DNA of 64,000 nucleotides from CAYRYU01 sp964428355 (GCA_964428355.1 CAYRYU010000031.1:1-64000); one strand, 5' to 3'; positions 8,599-17,949 are shown, numbered from the stretch's first letter. Notes: generated by a model not told the origin, from the sequence alone. A program made the numbers and translations.

Positions 8599-8802
8599 AT
8601 GACTCCCGAAGACTTCCTCAACCGCTACAAATCCGCCCTCGGGACCCAGAAACGGGAGAATGTCGAGCCTCCGATCAATGAACGCTGTGTTCTGACCTTT
8701 TCAAACGGGACATTCATCGGGAAGGCAGAGGCAGAGAGGATCTTTCGGATGAACTTCGAGCTCATCCGGGAAAGCGAATTGACTGGAACGACGTTCTCCT
8801 GA
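8599..8802 (+). pseudogene. Truncated SnoaL/NTF2-like protein
   Basis: A 67-residue ORF beginning MTPEDFLNRYKSALG and ending soon after FRMNFELIRESELTGTT. The pattern WxxV...FxNGTFxGKxxxxRxFxxxFxxIxxE belongs to the N-terminal half of SnoaL-like NTF2 proteins of about 120-140 aa. The second half (the beta-sheet core) is absent downstream in all three frames. GGAGG at 8582-8586 lies 12 nt ahead of the ATG. I call it a broken gene; a genuinely short protein is possible but would not complete the fold. Confidence 0.45.
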
Positions 8803-8875
8803 TCGACTCACACCGCAGGACATCGATTCGGGGGGGGAAAGGCCTGAAACCACCGCCTCTCCTCCCGGGGTGCCC

Positions 8876-9598
8876 CTAGAAATCAGGTGAGAAATCAGGG
8901 GATGAGGGGGAGGCCGGCCCGGGATTTCCAGGGTTTCCGGCGTCCGGCAAACCCGAGCCTGGCGAACCCGAGACCGCCGCAGTCTCGGCATGGTCTTGGG
9001 TCTGCCGGGCGTTCTTGTACTTTTCGAGAATCCCGGTGTTGAGGGAACTCGATGCCCCCGCACCCACCGACTGGATGTACTTCTCGTAAAGGTTCTTCGT
9101 GTGGTTTCTCGCATCCCTGACCTGCGGTGATGAATCCAGCCGTTGTCGCTCGGCTTCCGATAACCCGGCTGCGGCTTCGCCCTTGACGAGGCCACTCAGA
9201 CGGGCCCTGATCAAGCATTCCCCGGATTCTTCCGGTCGACCCGGCGAACCGAGTTCTCCCCTGAGGGTCGAGATCTTGTCCGGCTCCAGAACTCCTCGCC
9301 AAACGATTCCTTTGCCGGTGCCGATTCCCTCGACGGTAAAACTCGAAAAGGATACCGTCGACCCGGTCTCGTTCCTGAGCTCGACAGAGTAGGCCTTCCG
9401 GGAAGAATCGGAAAAGCCGAACCGCCAGAGGACCTGGGTTCCGGTGCCCGAGTCAAGGAACTCCTTCCATTCCGTCCAGATTGCTTTCGGTGAGAGGGAG
9501 GCTTCGCTCGACATTTCGATCGTCGCGGCACTCAAATTCGAAGAAGAGTAACAGATGACGGAAAACAGTATGGCGGCTAATCCCAATGCCCTTTTCAT
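8876..9598 (-). CDS. Secreted protein of unknown function
   Basis: A 240-aa protein with a clear signal peptide (MKRALGLAAILFSVICYSSS, cleavage near NLSAA, residue 24). The mature part has a beta-rich middle (residues 45-120) and a Lys/Glu/Ala helical part (130-200), and ends in a Gly/Pro/Ser-rich tail with PGNPGPASPSSP. No catalytic or binding motif is recognised. The ATG at 9598 is preceded by AAAGGGG with 8-nt spacing; a GTG seven codons upstream is possible. It is monocistronic and likely periplasmic or surface exposed. Confidence 0.7.
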   Translation of the reverse strand: MKRALGLAAILFSVICYSSSNLSAATIEMSSEASLSPKAIWTEWKEFLDSGTGTQVLWRFGFSDSSRKAYSVELRNETGSTVSFSSFTVEGIGTGKGIVWRGVLEPDKISTLRGELGSPGRPEESGECLIRARLSGLVKGEAAAGLSEAERQRLDSSPQVRDARNHTKNLYEKYIQSVGAGASSSLNTGILEKYKNARQTQDHAETAAVSGSPGSGLPDAGNPGNPGPASPSSPDFSPDF

Positions 9599-9720
9599 CT
9601 TCCCGACCCCTTTCTCCACTTTCGCTCGAAGTCCTCTTCATTATCTACGTTCGACGAGTGTGGAAAGTTTTCGGGAAGAGAAAATGGACACTTTCGAAGG
9701 TTTGCTGATAGGATTGCCAT

Positions 9721-9742
9721 GGAGACACAGAGCCACAGAGGC
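9721..9742. repeat. Dispersed repeat, CCTCTGTGGC family
   Basis: GGAGACACAGAGCCACAGAG followed by GC is the reverse complement of a CCTCTGTGGCTCTGTGTCTCC-like unit. Related copies lie at 34296-34322, 34371-34397 and 39099-39136. It abuts the second repeat family at 9792. Confidence 0.6.
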
Positions 9743-9791
9743 TGTCGATGAATCGGACGGGTGCTTTTCCTTTTTCCCGAAACGCCATCCT

Positions 9792-9828
9792 GGCTGCAAA
9801 CGCCGACTTCCCGCACCGTGCGGGCCGG
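9792..9828. repeat. 37-bp dispersed palindromic repeat, intergenic copy
   Basis: This 37-bp stretch matches 52110-52146 at 34 of 37 positions. Its core is an inverted repeat, CCCGCAC-C-GTGCGGG. Weaker similarity extends about 30 bp to the left in both copies. Here it lies just past the 3' end of the minus-strand propeller gene; the other copy lies inside a DUF364 gene. Confidence 0.75.
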
Positions 9829-9833
9829 ACGCC

Positions 9834-11834
9834 TCAATCCCCCGTGTCGGGGGAGAGTTTCAACAAGCCTCCGGAAAGCCTGAAGGATTCAGGGGCCACC
9901 GCCACCCAGATCCCCTCGGAAGTTGCCGATAGGCCGGCAATCCGTCTGTCCTCAAACCCCGCGGGGAAGGGGAAATGAGTCTGGGCCAGGGTTTTCCTGT
10001 CGATCCGGATCAATCCCCCGTCCTTGGGGAGACCTACCCAACACGCCCGACCATCTAGTGCGAGATGGACAACCGTTGCGGTGGATGGATTTCCCTTCGG
10101 AACCTGCAAAGGAACCCTCGTCCATTCCTGTTTGTTTTTCCTGAACCTCCAGATGACACCCTTTTCCTCTAACGGAGGCAACCAGACCTCCTTGTCATCC
10201 CCCGCCAGATCACAAATTCCCGGAAAGTTTTCTCCGGAGTTCCGGAAAAAATTCTCCCAAGATTCCGTGTCCGGATGAAACCGTGAAAGGACGAAGTTAC
10301 CTTTGGCTTTTGGATCGTCTGACCCAAGGGCCGTGATCCAGAAGCCGACTGGAGGACGGGGGGCAACTTTGCCGGTCGTCGGTTTTCTTTTGCCAGGGGT
10401 TTTGTGGGCGTTGTGCGAACAGGAAACCAAAGGTCCGAAGTTCAGCCGGTCGGGACCGAGGTCGAATGCCGGGAAATCCACACGCTCGGAGGTTCGCCCG
10501 GAAGAACGGCTGAGGACCACGTTCGCTCCCCAGAGGGTATCGCCGTCCCAGAGAAGATGGGCCCCAATCCAATTCAACCCTTTCACCTCGTTCCAGGTGC
10601 AGGTATCCAGGTCCAGGGTCTGGACGAACGGAAACCAGAACGATTCTCCGAAACTCACGGCAACTCTGTCTTCGCCGGCTGCCAGGGCCATTATCCCATG
10701 ACGGGGAATCTCCGAATCGCGGTCGTAGGTTTCCCATGTTTCCGAGGCTTGACGGAAGCGGACCAGCCACTGGTCGGTGCCGAGCCACAAGTCATCGCCA
10801 TGGTCTTCCAGGCAGGTTGGTTTCAGCCTTTTGAGGTGACCCCGGAAAAGAAAGACGCGCCAGGGGGGGAGGTCCTTTACCTCGATCTGGTCGGAAACCT
10901 TTCGTGGACAGGGGAATCGGGGCTTTTCCCGGGTGGCCGTTTCCTCCGCCCCGCCTTTCGCCCGACCCGGGAAAGACTCGCCGGCCGGGCTGCTGGTTGC
11001 GGTGGGAATCTCCTCCGCGGGAATGCGGCTCTCGAATATCCTGAGTTCGTCCAGGAGAAAGGACCTTTCCACGCTCGCGCGCGCATCACCAAGGACGAGG
11101 TCCGAATCGATGGGTGGAGAGTCCATCCAGGTTTCAGCCTGTTGCGGAAGGAGAATACGTGACAGGGTCGCGCCGTCGACCCAGGCTTCGGGGTCAACGT
11201 CCTCCGATTCCCGGCGAATCGCTACATGGTGCCACTGTCCCGGTTGCACCTTTCCGACCTGGGAATCCCCCATCGCGGCGAAGAACTTGTCGAATTTCCG
11301 CCCGCGCAGAACCAGTCTCAAGGACCGGGAGCCGTCCAACTCCACCACTCCGCCATGGAATCCAAGAATCCTCAGTGATGGGATTCCCGTTTCGAGAACC
11401 TCCGGCTCAACTTTGAACCAGAAACCCAGATCGAAGGTCTTTCCCCATTCCGATGTGACCCGGGGAAACCGTATCTCCCTCGACACCCGCAGAGCCCGGC
11501 CCCTGATTCCCTCGTCGACGAGGATGTTGGGGTCCAGTTCCGCAAGACCCGGAATCTTCACCTTGCCATCGAAAGTCAGCTCGAGTCCATTTTTGGGCCG
11601 AGGCCGTCTGACAGGCTCCTGCTCGATAGGGGTCGATCGCGGCGTTTTTGAGGGGGAAGCTGGTGGTGCTGGGCGGGGGGACTTGGGAATATAGGGGTCC
11701 CAGTAGAGGATCGAAAGCCATACCAACAGCGCCCCTACGGTGATGAATACCGGAACATTCCGAGCGGAAGAAGGCTTTCGGTCTGGGGTTGTCGATGGAA
11801 CCGGGACCTCGGAATCGGCTCTTTCTATGCTCAT
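9834..11834 (-). CDS. Membrane-anchored LamG and propeller protein
   Basis: A 666-aa protein with one N-terminal membrane helix (NVPVFITVGALLVWLSILYW, residues 26-45), a Pro-rich linker (48-80), a concanavalin/LamG-type sandwich (about 85-275, with GQWHHVAIRRES and the closing FLLDELRIFESRIPAEEI), then a region of YVTN/Reg_prop-like blades (350-660) with GDDLWLGTDQWLVRF and similar repeats. The fold predicts extracytoplasmic carbohydrate or protein binding. The ATG at 11834 has only a modest GAAGAAAG before it. It diverges from the PhnD-like/cyclase pair. The propeller blades resemble the secreted proteins at 44353 and 49549. Function unknown. Confidence 0.75.
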   Translation of the reverse strand: MSIERADSEVPVPSTTPDRKPSSARNVPVFITVGALLVWLSILYWDPYIPKSPRPAPPASPSKTPRSTPIEQEPVRRPRPKNGLELTFDGKVKIPGLAELDPNILVDEGIRGRALRVSREIRFPRVTSEWGKTFDLGFWFKVEPEVLETGIPSLRILGFHGGVVELDGSRSLRLVLRGRKFDKFFAAMGDSQVGKVQPGQWHHVAIRRESEDVDPEAWVDGATLSRILLPQQAETWMDSPPIDSDLVLGDARASVERSFLLDELRIFESRIPAEEIPTATSSPAGESFPGRAKGGAEETATREKPRFPCPRKVSDQIEVKDLPPWRVFLFRGHLKRLKPTCLEDHGDDLWLGTDQWLVRFRQASETWETYDRDSEIPRHGIMALAAGEDRVAVSFGESFWFPFVQTLDLDTCTWNEVKGLNWIGAHLLWDGDTLWGANVVLSRSSGRTSERVDFPAFDLGPDRLNFGPLVSCSHNAHKTPGKRKPTTGKVAPRPPVGFWITALGSDDPKAKGNFVLSRFHPDTESWENFFRNSGENFPGICDLAGDDKEVWLPPLEEKGVIWRFRKNKQEWTRVPLQVPKGNPSTATVVHLALDGRACWVGLPKDGGLIRIDRKTLAQTHFPFPAGFEDRRIAGLSATSEGIWVAVAPESFRLSGGLLKLSPDTGD

Positions 11835-11909
11835 GGCGTGCTTTCTTCGAAAGCCTACACCAGTTCCGCTTCGAAAGCCAGTATCTTCCCGATCGGTTTT
11901 CGAGCGTGG

Positions 11910-11932
11910 TTGCGATTCCCGGCCGGTCGCAA
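11910..11932. promoter_or_regulatory. Inverted repeat in a divergent intergenic region
   Basis: TTGCGA (11910-11915) and TCGCAA (11927-11932) flank CCGGCCGG-containing sequence between the divergent genes at 11834 and 12027. It could be an operator; no family assignment is possible. Confidence 0.25.
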
Positions 11933-12026
11933 TTCATTCTGACGGTAAGGGTTATGAAAGATCGGATTTTCTACCTGTCAGCATTGTGATAAGGTGGAGG
12001 CTAGTTTCGAGAGGAGGGGCTTCGCA

Positions 12027-13010
12027 ATGACCATCGGAAGACCGGGGATTGTCGGTCCCCATTCCGCCATTTCCGTTCTGGCGGGGTTTTCTCTGGTAAT
12101 CGCTTTGATCGCCTTTTCCACAACCTGGGTCGGCTGCGGCATTGCACCACGGAAAGTCGAGACCGGAACCGCCTCCGGCATCGTCGCTTCCGGGGAGCGG
12201 GCGGTTCTCAAAGACCCTGAGCGGGTGCTGATCATCGGGAACATTCCCTCCGAAAACGTCCTCGATAAATCCAGCCGCTACGTTCCGCTCTGCAGGTTCC
12301 TCGAAGGGAAGGTCGGGGTGAGGTTCCAGTTCAAGTTCGAACCCGACTACGACTCGATCGTCCGGGGAATGAAGCAGCGTGAGTATCATTTAGTCATGCC
12401 AGGAAGCCTCGGATACGTGAAGGGGCGGGATGCCGGGTATCGCGCCATCCTGGCGCCGGTCTCGAAGGCTCCCTACTATCTGGGTTCCATCATCACGAGA
12501 GCCGACAGCGGCATCGCAACGTTGTCCGAGCTTGCCGGGAAGAAGATCTGCTTCGTTGACCAGGGTTCCACTTCCGGGTATCTGTATCCGATGGTGCTGC
12601 TTCGCGAGCACGGGCTGGTTCCCGGCAAGGATTTCACCTTCGGGTTTGTCAAAGGGCATGACAACGTCGCTTTGAATGTTTTCCTGAAACAGTATGACGC
12701 CGGGGCCTGCTTCGACGGAGCCCACCGCGAAGCTTTCAGGAATGAGCCCGAAAAGGCCGACCAGCTCAAGGTGATCGCCCTCACCGACCGGATCTACAGT
12801 GCCCCCCTCGCGGTCCGGGATGATATCGATCCTGGACTGGTCGCCTCTTTCGTCCAGGTCTTCCGGACCTTCCCCGAATCCCCCGAAGGAAAGGAAGTCC
12901 TGGCGGTTCTCGGAAAGAACCTGACCGGCTACGTCGAGGTTTCTGACGCTGATTACGACGGAGTCCGCAAGATGCTTCAGTATGAACTCGACCTGAAGGA
13001 ACATCATTAG
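12027..13010 (+). CDS. PhnD-like periplasmic substrate-binding protein
   Basis: A 327-aa protein with an N-terminal export segment (residues 14-35, ending STTWVGCG, a possible but poor lipobox), followed by a type 2 periplasmic-binding domain of the phosphate/phosphonate PhnD group. Landmarks are LIIGNIPSENV, MKQREYHLVMPGSLGYV, ELAGKKICFVDQGSTSGYLYP and GACFDGAHREAF. No ABC permease or ATPase lies nearby; instead a membrane cyclase starts 28 nt downstream. The protein therefore more likely feeds a signal to that cyclase than a transporter. The start is fixed by GAGGAGGGG at 12011-12019. Confidence 0.88.
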   Translation: MTIGRPGIVGPHSAISVLAGFSLVIALIAFSTTWVGCGIAPRKVETGTASGIVASGERAVLKDPERVLIIGNIPSENVLDKSSRYVPLCRFLEGKVGVRFQFKFEPDYDSIVRGMKQREYHLVMPGSLGYVKGRDAGYRAILAPVSKAPYYLGSIITRADSGIATLSELAGKKICFVDQGSTSGYLYPMVLLREHGLVPGKDFTFGFVKGHDNVALNVFLKQYDAGACFDGAHREAFRNEPEKADQLKVIALTDRIYSAPLAVRDDIDPGLVASFVQVFRTFPESPEGKEVLAVLGKNLTGYVEVSDADYDGVRKMLQYELDLKEHH

Positions 13011-13038
13011 CAAAATCACTCGACCGAAGGCAAAATGA

Positions 13039-15276
13039 ATGTCGTCTGACCTTTTCCCCTGGCGGATCAGGACCAAGATCGGTTTTCTCGTGGTCTGCCT
13101 GACCGTTCTTCTTGTTTTCGCCGCGACCATCACCCAGGTCTGGACCGAGCGGCGGCGGATCCGCGACGAGCTGGCCAGCCGATCGGTCACGCTGACCAGG
13201 GTGCTGGACGTGATGACGGTTCAGGCCCTCAAGGAAGGCGATTTTTCGAGACTCCGGCATGCCCTGCAGAACCTTGTGGGCGTCGAAGGAAGCGATCTGG
13301 TGCGAATCTCGATCACCAAGATCGACGAAGGCTCGAGGAAGGAAATCGAGGTCGCCGTTGCCGAAAACCAGCAGCTCTCCGCCATGTGCAAATCCATCTG
13401 GAAACCCTCGCAGAGACAGGAGATTCGAGGACCTGACGGGGTGGTGGGTTTCCTGGACACGGAGTTCTCACTCGAGCGGTTCGACCGGGAGATTTCCAGG
13501 CTGCAGTGGTTTTACGGACTCCTTCTCGGGGTCTTCCTGCTCCTTGGAGTGTCAGGCTCGCTGATCCTGAGCCGTTTCATAACCCGTCCGATCGAGGAAC
13601 TGGAAAGCACCGCCCAGATGGTGGCGCAAGGGCACCTGGACGTCGAGGCCGCCATCGCTTCCCGGGACGAGCTGGGAAGCCTTGCCCGGTCGTTCAACGA
13701 GATGGTTCTAGGGCTGAAAAGGATCGAAAAGGCCCGAAAGTATCTTTCCCAGTCCGCGTGGCTCGAGGTCCAGAAATCCACCGGAGAGAAGCTTTACCTC
13801 GGCGGGGAGACCAAGGAAGTCACGGTCATGTTCGTCGATATCTGCGATTTCACTACCACCTCCGAGAACTTCTCGCCCCACGAAGTGGTTTCGATGCTGA
13901 ACGAGTATTTTGCAGTCGTGGTGGCCTCGATCGTCAAACACCAGGGGATCCTCGACAAGTTCATGGGCGACTGTGCAATGGCGGTCTTCCATGCCGCCGA
14001 TTTCGAGAACAGTGCCAAGAATGCGGTTTTCTGCGCTCTCGAGATCCAGGAAAACCTCGTCGAGCTCAACCGAACCCGGTATCACTACGAAAAGGTGCCC
14101 ATCACCGCCGGAATCGGCATCAATTCAGGACGGGTGGTGTCCGGGAATATCGGCTCGAAGGAAAGAATGGAATATACCGTTATCGGGGACACGGTTAACG
14201 TCGCCTCCCGGCTGGAAAAGCTTTCGAAGAAAGGCCAGCACACCCGTGTTCTGGTCGGGGAGAACACGCAGAAGATGTTGGGCGGAATGGTCGATTTCGC
14301 GGAACAACCCCCCACGACCCTGAAAGGACGACAGGAGCAGGTCGCCGTGTTCGAGGTGGTGAAACTCAAGGGGATCGAAGAACTGTTGAAGCACTTCTCC
14401 TCTGACGACAAAGCGGTGAAGGAAAAGGGCATCGAGGTCCTGGGCCGAAGCAACGATCCGGGCGCGGTTCCACCGCTTCTGGAGCTCCTGGGCAACCCCG
14501 ATGTGGCAATCCGGCTTGCCGCCTCGAAGGCTCTTTCAAGGCTTTCCCGGCTTCTTCTCGCGGCCGTAACGAAGCTGAACCTGAAGGAGGGAGTCAAACG
14601 GGCACTGAAAACCGAAACCGATGACCGGGTGACTGCGACGTTGGTGCAGATCCTCGGGGCGCTTTGCGATCAAACGGACGAGGAGCTTCTTTCCGGGCTG
14701 CTGAACCATGGCGACGCCCGGATCAGGGCCAACACGATCGAGGCTCTGTTGAGCAGCAATTCCCCGAACCAGCTTTCACTCGTCCGACCGCTGCTCAACG
14801 ACATGAACAACCGCGTCAAGGCGAACGCAGCGATCTCCCTCTGGCGAAACGGCGAGTATGGCGTGATCGACACCCTCGCTCAGATGCTGGAAAACCCCCG
14901 GACCCTGATGAGGGCAAGCGCGATTTTCGCCCTCGGCGAATTGGGGACCGTCAAGAGCATGGAGATGCTCATCAACGCCCTGCGCGAGGAAAACAAGGCC
15001 ATCTTCGTCAACATCTTTCAGGCGATTCAGAAAACGCTCGACACGCTGATCTCCTCGCTCCACGATCCCGACCGGGAGGTCAAGCTGCAGGCGATAAAGG
15101 CATTGGGAAAGACCGGCGACAAGAAGGCCCTGCTCCCCCTGATCAGGATGCTGGGCGGGGGCGATGCCCTGATGGACGAGGTGATTCTCGATGCCATCGA
15201 CCGGATCGGCGTCCCCCGGGAGATGATCCTGCTGATGGACAAGACCAGGAAGGCTCTTCCACCCTCCGCTTCCTGA
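13039..15276 (+). CDS. Class III adenylate cyclase with HAMP and HEAT repeats
   Basis: A 745-aa membrane protein: helix 1 at 14-36, an extracytoplasmic sensor of ~115 residues, helix 2 at 155-178, a HAMP domain (about 180-235), a class III cyclase domain (250-445) and HEAT/PBS-type helical repeats to the end. All catalytic positions are present: metal Asp267 (FVDICDF) and Asp311 (DKFMGD), base-recognising Lys307 and Thr380, Asn387 and Arg391 (DTVNVASR). The Lys/Thr pair points to ATP rather than GTP. It should work as a homodimer. It lies 28 nt after the PhnD-like gene, suggesting a binding protein-to-cyclase sensing pair. The HEAT tail probably docks a target or regulates output. Confidence 0.93.
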   Translation: MSSDLFPWRIRTKIGFLVVCLTVLLVFAATITQVWTERRRIRDELASRSVTLTRVLDVMTVQALKEGDFSRLRHALQNLVGVEGSDLVRISITKIDEGSRKEIEVAVAENQQLSAMCKSIWKPSQRQEIRGPDGVVGFLDTEFSLERFDREISRLQWFYGLLLGVFLLLGVSGSLILSRFITRPIEELESTAQMVAQGHLDVEAAIASRDELGSLARSFNEMVLGLKRIEKARKYLSQSAWLEVQKSTGEKLYLGGETKEVTVMFVDICDFTTTSENFSPHEVVSMLNEYFAVVVASIVKHQGILDKFMGDCAMAVFHAADFENSAKNAVFCALEIQENLVELNRTRYHYEKVPITAGIGINSGRVVSGNIGSKERMEYTVIGDTVNVASRLEKLSKKGQHTRVLVGENTQKMLGGMVDFAEQPPTTLKGRQEQVAVFEVVKLKGIEELLKHFSSDDKAVKEKGIEVLGRSNDPGAVPPLLELLGNPDVAIRLAASKALSRLSRLLLAAVTKLNLKEGVKRALKTETDDRVTATLVQILGALCDQTDEELLSGLLNHGDARIRANTIEALLSSNSPNQLSLVRPLLNDMNNRVKANAAISLWRNGEYGVIDTLAQMLENPRTLMRASAIFALGELGTVKSMEMLINALREENKAIFVNIFQAIQKTLDTLISSLHDPDREVKLQAIKALGKTGDKKALLPLIRMLGGGDALMDEVILDAIDRIGVPREMILLMDKTRKALPPSAS

Positions 15277-15333
15277 CCCCTCCCCTGCGGCTCCCGCAGG
15301 CTGGCACCCCAGGCGAGTGTTTTGGGAACCCGC
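15277..15333. repeat. Dispersed repeat next to the cyclase stop
   Basis: Begins right after the stop codon. The core CCTGCGGCTCCCGCAGG is a perfect 7-bp hairpin, followed by CTGGCACCCCAG and GCGAGTGTTTTGGGAACCC. A related copy lacking the CTGGCACCCCAG segment lies inside the gene at 33967-34281. Confidence 0.7.
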
Positions 15334-15556
15334 CTTGGGACCGATCAAAAGTGGCTGGTGGCAAGGTGGAAAAGCAAAAGCCGGTGGCTGCATGGAGTTC
15401 CTGCAAACACCGGCCTGTCTTCCAGGTCGGAAAAGACCGGGAGCTATCTGACCATTCCTGCCCTGTCCGCCCGGGTCATGTTCGCGCCGGTGATCGTGGT
15501 CCCGGTCATCTTCGTGTTGGCGAAGTTATGGGACGTGCCGGAAAGGTCTCTTCAGT
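15334..15556. other. Intergenic region with a long imperfect hairpin
   Basis: No convincing gene. GCCGGTG (15380-15386) pairs with CACCGGC (15408-15414), and an inner TGCA/TGCA adds four pairs around a 9-nt loop. There is no T-run after it, so it is not an intrinsic terminator. An 80-codon plus-strand frame spans it but lacks a ribosome site and family features. Confidence 0.4.
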
Positions 15557-16123
15557 TCACTTGACCTCAAACTCATTGGAAAAGACCTTCTGGAAGGCAT
15601 TTCCAGGATTCGCTGAACGGAACTCCAGGAAATCAATCTTGTCGGATTCTGGCGTGATCGAAGCGAGTTCCTGGATGAAATCCAGACTGAACCGGTATGT
15701 GCCCTTGAACGGCTTCTCGCTTTTCCCGTGGTCAAGTCCGAGGCATTTGACCATGATTTCTTCGCCCGGTCCGAGTTTGGTGGCATTTTCCAGCCAGGTC
15801 CTGATCGAATAGGCTCGCGGGTATTTTGCGCAACCGTGCAGCCTTTCGCAATTTTCCCAGTTTCCCGATTTCTTGATTTCGGCACCGAAGGAGCTGAAAG
15901 GGATGATGAACTCCTTGTCGAGAAAGATCTCTTTTTCCGACTGGTTCCTGATTGTGATAACGATTTCCTCGCCCTTGCACCAACCATTCTCTTCGGAGAT
16001 TTCCGCCTGGTACTCCCCCTTATCGGTGATAACGGCGATCTTGGTCCCATTATCCCCATGGACTCCCAGAATGACAGACAGGAACCCCAGGAAGGCGGCA
16101 AAGCGACAAACGGTTTTCTTCAT
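15557..16123 (-). CDS. Secreted beta-sandwich-like protein, unknown function
   Basis: A 188-aa protein with a signal peptide (MKKTVCRFAAFLGFLSVILG, cleavage near VHGDN). The mature part alternates short strands (AEISEENGWCKGEEIVITI, KEIFLDKEFIIPF, EIMVKCLGLDHG, GTYRFSLDFI) in the way of an intracellular-proteinase-inhibitor or Ig-like sandwich. Four cysteines in the mature part may form disulfides. The start follows GGAGGGAAA. A single gene converging on the cyclase transcript. No specific family recognised. Confidence 0.7.
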   Translation of the reverse strand: MKKTVCRFAAFLGFLSVILGVHGDNGTKIAVITDKGEYQAEISEENGWCKGEEIVITIRNQSEKEIFLDKEFIIPFSSFGAEIKKSGNWENCERLHGCAKYPRAYSIRTWLENATKLGPGEEIMVKCLGLDHGKSEKPFKGTYRFSLDFIQELASITPESDKIDFLEFRSANPGNAFQKVFSNEFEVK

Positions 16124-16374
16124 TTTCCCTCCATGATCGAAATCTGGAAAAGTCTATCACGGGTCGAAAAAGGATGTACAGAAGGGAGCGGGTTTCGGGA
16201 GAGGCAGCCGAGTTTCCTATCGAGGATACTCTCATTGAGAGCGAGAGGGACGAAAGGGAATCCATATTGGGATAGGTTCCATAACAAATCAGTTTCTCTG
16301 ACCGGATCAAGGACGGATCGCTTTTGAAGTGGTGAAGCCCGCATGGGAACTGCCCGAATTTTTCGGGAAAGGGT

Positions 16375-16402
16375 TTGATTTTTTTCTCAACGTGGGTATA
16401 AT
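16375..16402 (+). promoter_or_regulatory. Promoter for the C11 peptidase gene
   Basis: TTGATT (16375-16380), a 16-bp spacer and a perfect TATAAT (16397-16402). Transcription from about 16409 gives a ~135-nt 5' leader before the GTG at 16544. Confidence 0.6.
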
Positions 16403-16543
16403 GAAAGATAATTGGTCTTCGAGTTCCTTGAAAGTTGCCCGATTGGGCCTGGAAATGAAGCCAAAGGTCTCGGGAGCCCTGTCCGGTTTCGGAAGTCGGC
16501 CCTCCCAAGGAGGGCTTATAAGTTGAATCAGGAGGAACAAGTA

Positions 16544-17881
16544 GTGAAACGAGTATTGAGTACCCTGGCAGTTTTCGCACTGGTTGCGGTTTTCGTGGCC
16601 CCCGGTTATGCGGCCGCCGAAAAAGAGTGGACCTTCGCCGTTTTCCTGAACGCCCACAACAACCTTGATCCTTATGCCGTCACCAACCTCGAGCAAATGA
16701 CCCGCGTTGGCTCGAATGATCACATGAACATCGTTTCCATGACCGACCGTGAAGCCGACAAATGCTCCTACCAGTACATCGAGAAGGGCAATATCAAGAC
16801 CCTCGAAGAACTCGGCTCCGTCGACATGGGCGATTACAAGGTCCTCATCAAATTCGGCCAGTGGGTGAAAGACAACTATCCCGCGAAGCACTACATGTTC
16901 ATCGTCTGGAACCATGGCGCCGGCTGGGCCAAATCCGTCAGCGCCGTTTCCAAGGGCATCTCCTACGATGACGGCACCGGCAATCACATCACCACTCCCC
17001 AGCTCGGACAGGCTCTCGCCGAGATCAAGAAGATCATCGGGAAGAACATCGACATCTTCGGGATGGATGCCTGCTTGATGCAGATGATGGAAGTCGTCTA
17101 CGAGATCAAGGATTCCTGTGACTACGTTCTCGGGTCCGAAGAGACCGAACCCGGCGACGGATACCCCTACGACAATTTCCTCAAGCACCTGACCGCTGGC
17201 GTTTCCGCCGAGGATTTCGGCGCGGGAATGGTGAAGGAATTCTCCGCTGCCTACAGTGGTGGCTGCTTCGGCTACAGCGATGTCACCACCTCTCTCGTGA
17301 AATCCTCCGCACTCGAAGCCCTTCGGGAAGCGATCGACGGGTTCTGCAATGCCGCCATCGCCGGAAAGTTCGCCCCCGAGTTCAAGACCGCCCTCACCAA
17401 GGTCCAGAAGTTCTACTACCGCACCAACATCGACCTCATCCACTACGCGACCCTGATCAAGGCCGCCGTGAAGGATGAAGGCATGAAGGCCGCCTGCCAG
17501 AAGCTGGTCGATGCCGCCAAGGCCGCCATTCCCGCGAACGGCGCCACCGGCACCACCATGAAGAATGCCTCCGGCCTCGCCATCTACTTCCCCGCCAATA
17601 GTTATTCCTTTGACAAGAACTATTCCAAATTGGCCTATGGAAAAGCCGGCCTGTGGGACGAGATGTGCTTCGACTACTACAAGAAGAGCACCGCCACGAC
17701 CATCGTTGGCGACCTGGGCAACGGCGACACCAGCTCCCTGGCCGAATTCGCCGGCTCCAACGCCGATCCCGAGATCGTGAAATACGTCGTTACCGCCGTG
17801 AATTTCGCGGTCTTCTGCGAAGGCGGATATGACAAGGCCATCCAGGACACCGTCAAAGGCCTCATCAACGGAATCAAGTAA
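16544..17881 (+). CDS. Clostripain-related cysteine peptidase (C11), secreted
   Basis: A 445-aa peptidase C11 protein. Residues 1-24 form a signal peptide ending PGYAAAE. The caspase-like catalytic pair is His124 in FIVWNHGAGW and Cys177 in IFGMDACLMQM. Clostripain-type enzymes cleave after Arg or Lys. The GTG start is decided by AGGAGG at 16530-16535; the longer upstream frame has no export signal. Strong promoter, long leader and a strong terminator suggest an abundant monocistronic mRNA. Codon use is noticeably C-ending (GCC, AAG, ATC), more biased than in neighbouring genes, which also fits high expression. Confidence 0.93.
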   Translation: MKRVLSTLAVFALVAVFVAPGYAAAEKEWTFAVFLNAHNNLDPYAVTNLEQMTRVGSNDHMNIVSMTDREADKCSYQYIEKGNIKTLEELGSVDMGDYKVLIKFGQWVKDNYPAKHYMFIVWNHGAGWAKSVSAVSKGISYDDGTGNHITTPQLGQALAEIKKIIGKNIDIFGMDACLMQMMEVVYEIKDSCDYVLGSEETEPGDGYPYDNFLKHLTAGVSAEDFGAGMVKEFSAAYSGGCFGYSDVTTSLVKSSALEALREAIDGFCNAAIAGKFAPEFKTALTKVQKFYYRTNIDLIHYATLIKAAVKDEGMKAACQKLVDAAKAAIPANGATGTTMKNASGLAIYFPANSYSFDKNYSKLAYGKAGLWDEMCFDYYKKSTATTIVGDLGNGDTSSLAEFAGSNADPEIVKYVVTAVNFAVFCEGGYDKAIQDTVKGLINGIK

Positions 17882-17906
17882 TCCCTGTAATCCAGTAAGG
17901 TCCGAA

Positions 17907-17936
17907 AAACCCCGGGTTTCGACCCGGGGTTTTTTT
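17907..17936 (+). terminator. Rho-independent terminator after the C11 peptidase gene
   Basis: A perfect 11-bp stem, AAACCCCGGGT (17907-17917) with ACCCGGGGTTT (17922-17932), a TTCG tetraloop and a seven-T run at 17930-17936. The clearest intrinsic terminator in the window. Confidence 0.95.
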
Positions 17937-17949
17937 GCGCCCGACGCCA

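Noticed and set aside
15322..15564. 80-codon frame with a hydrophobic stretch in the intergenic region
   Set aside because: No ribosome site, overlaps the repeat and hairpin, ends over the next gene; most likely chance.
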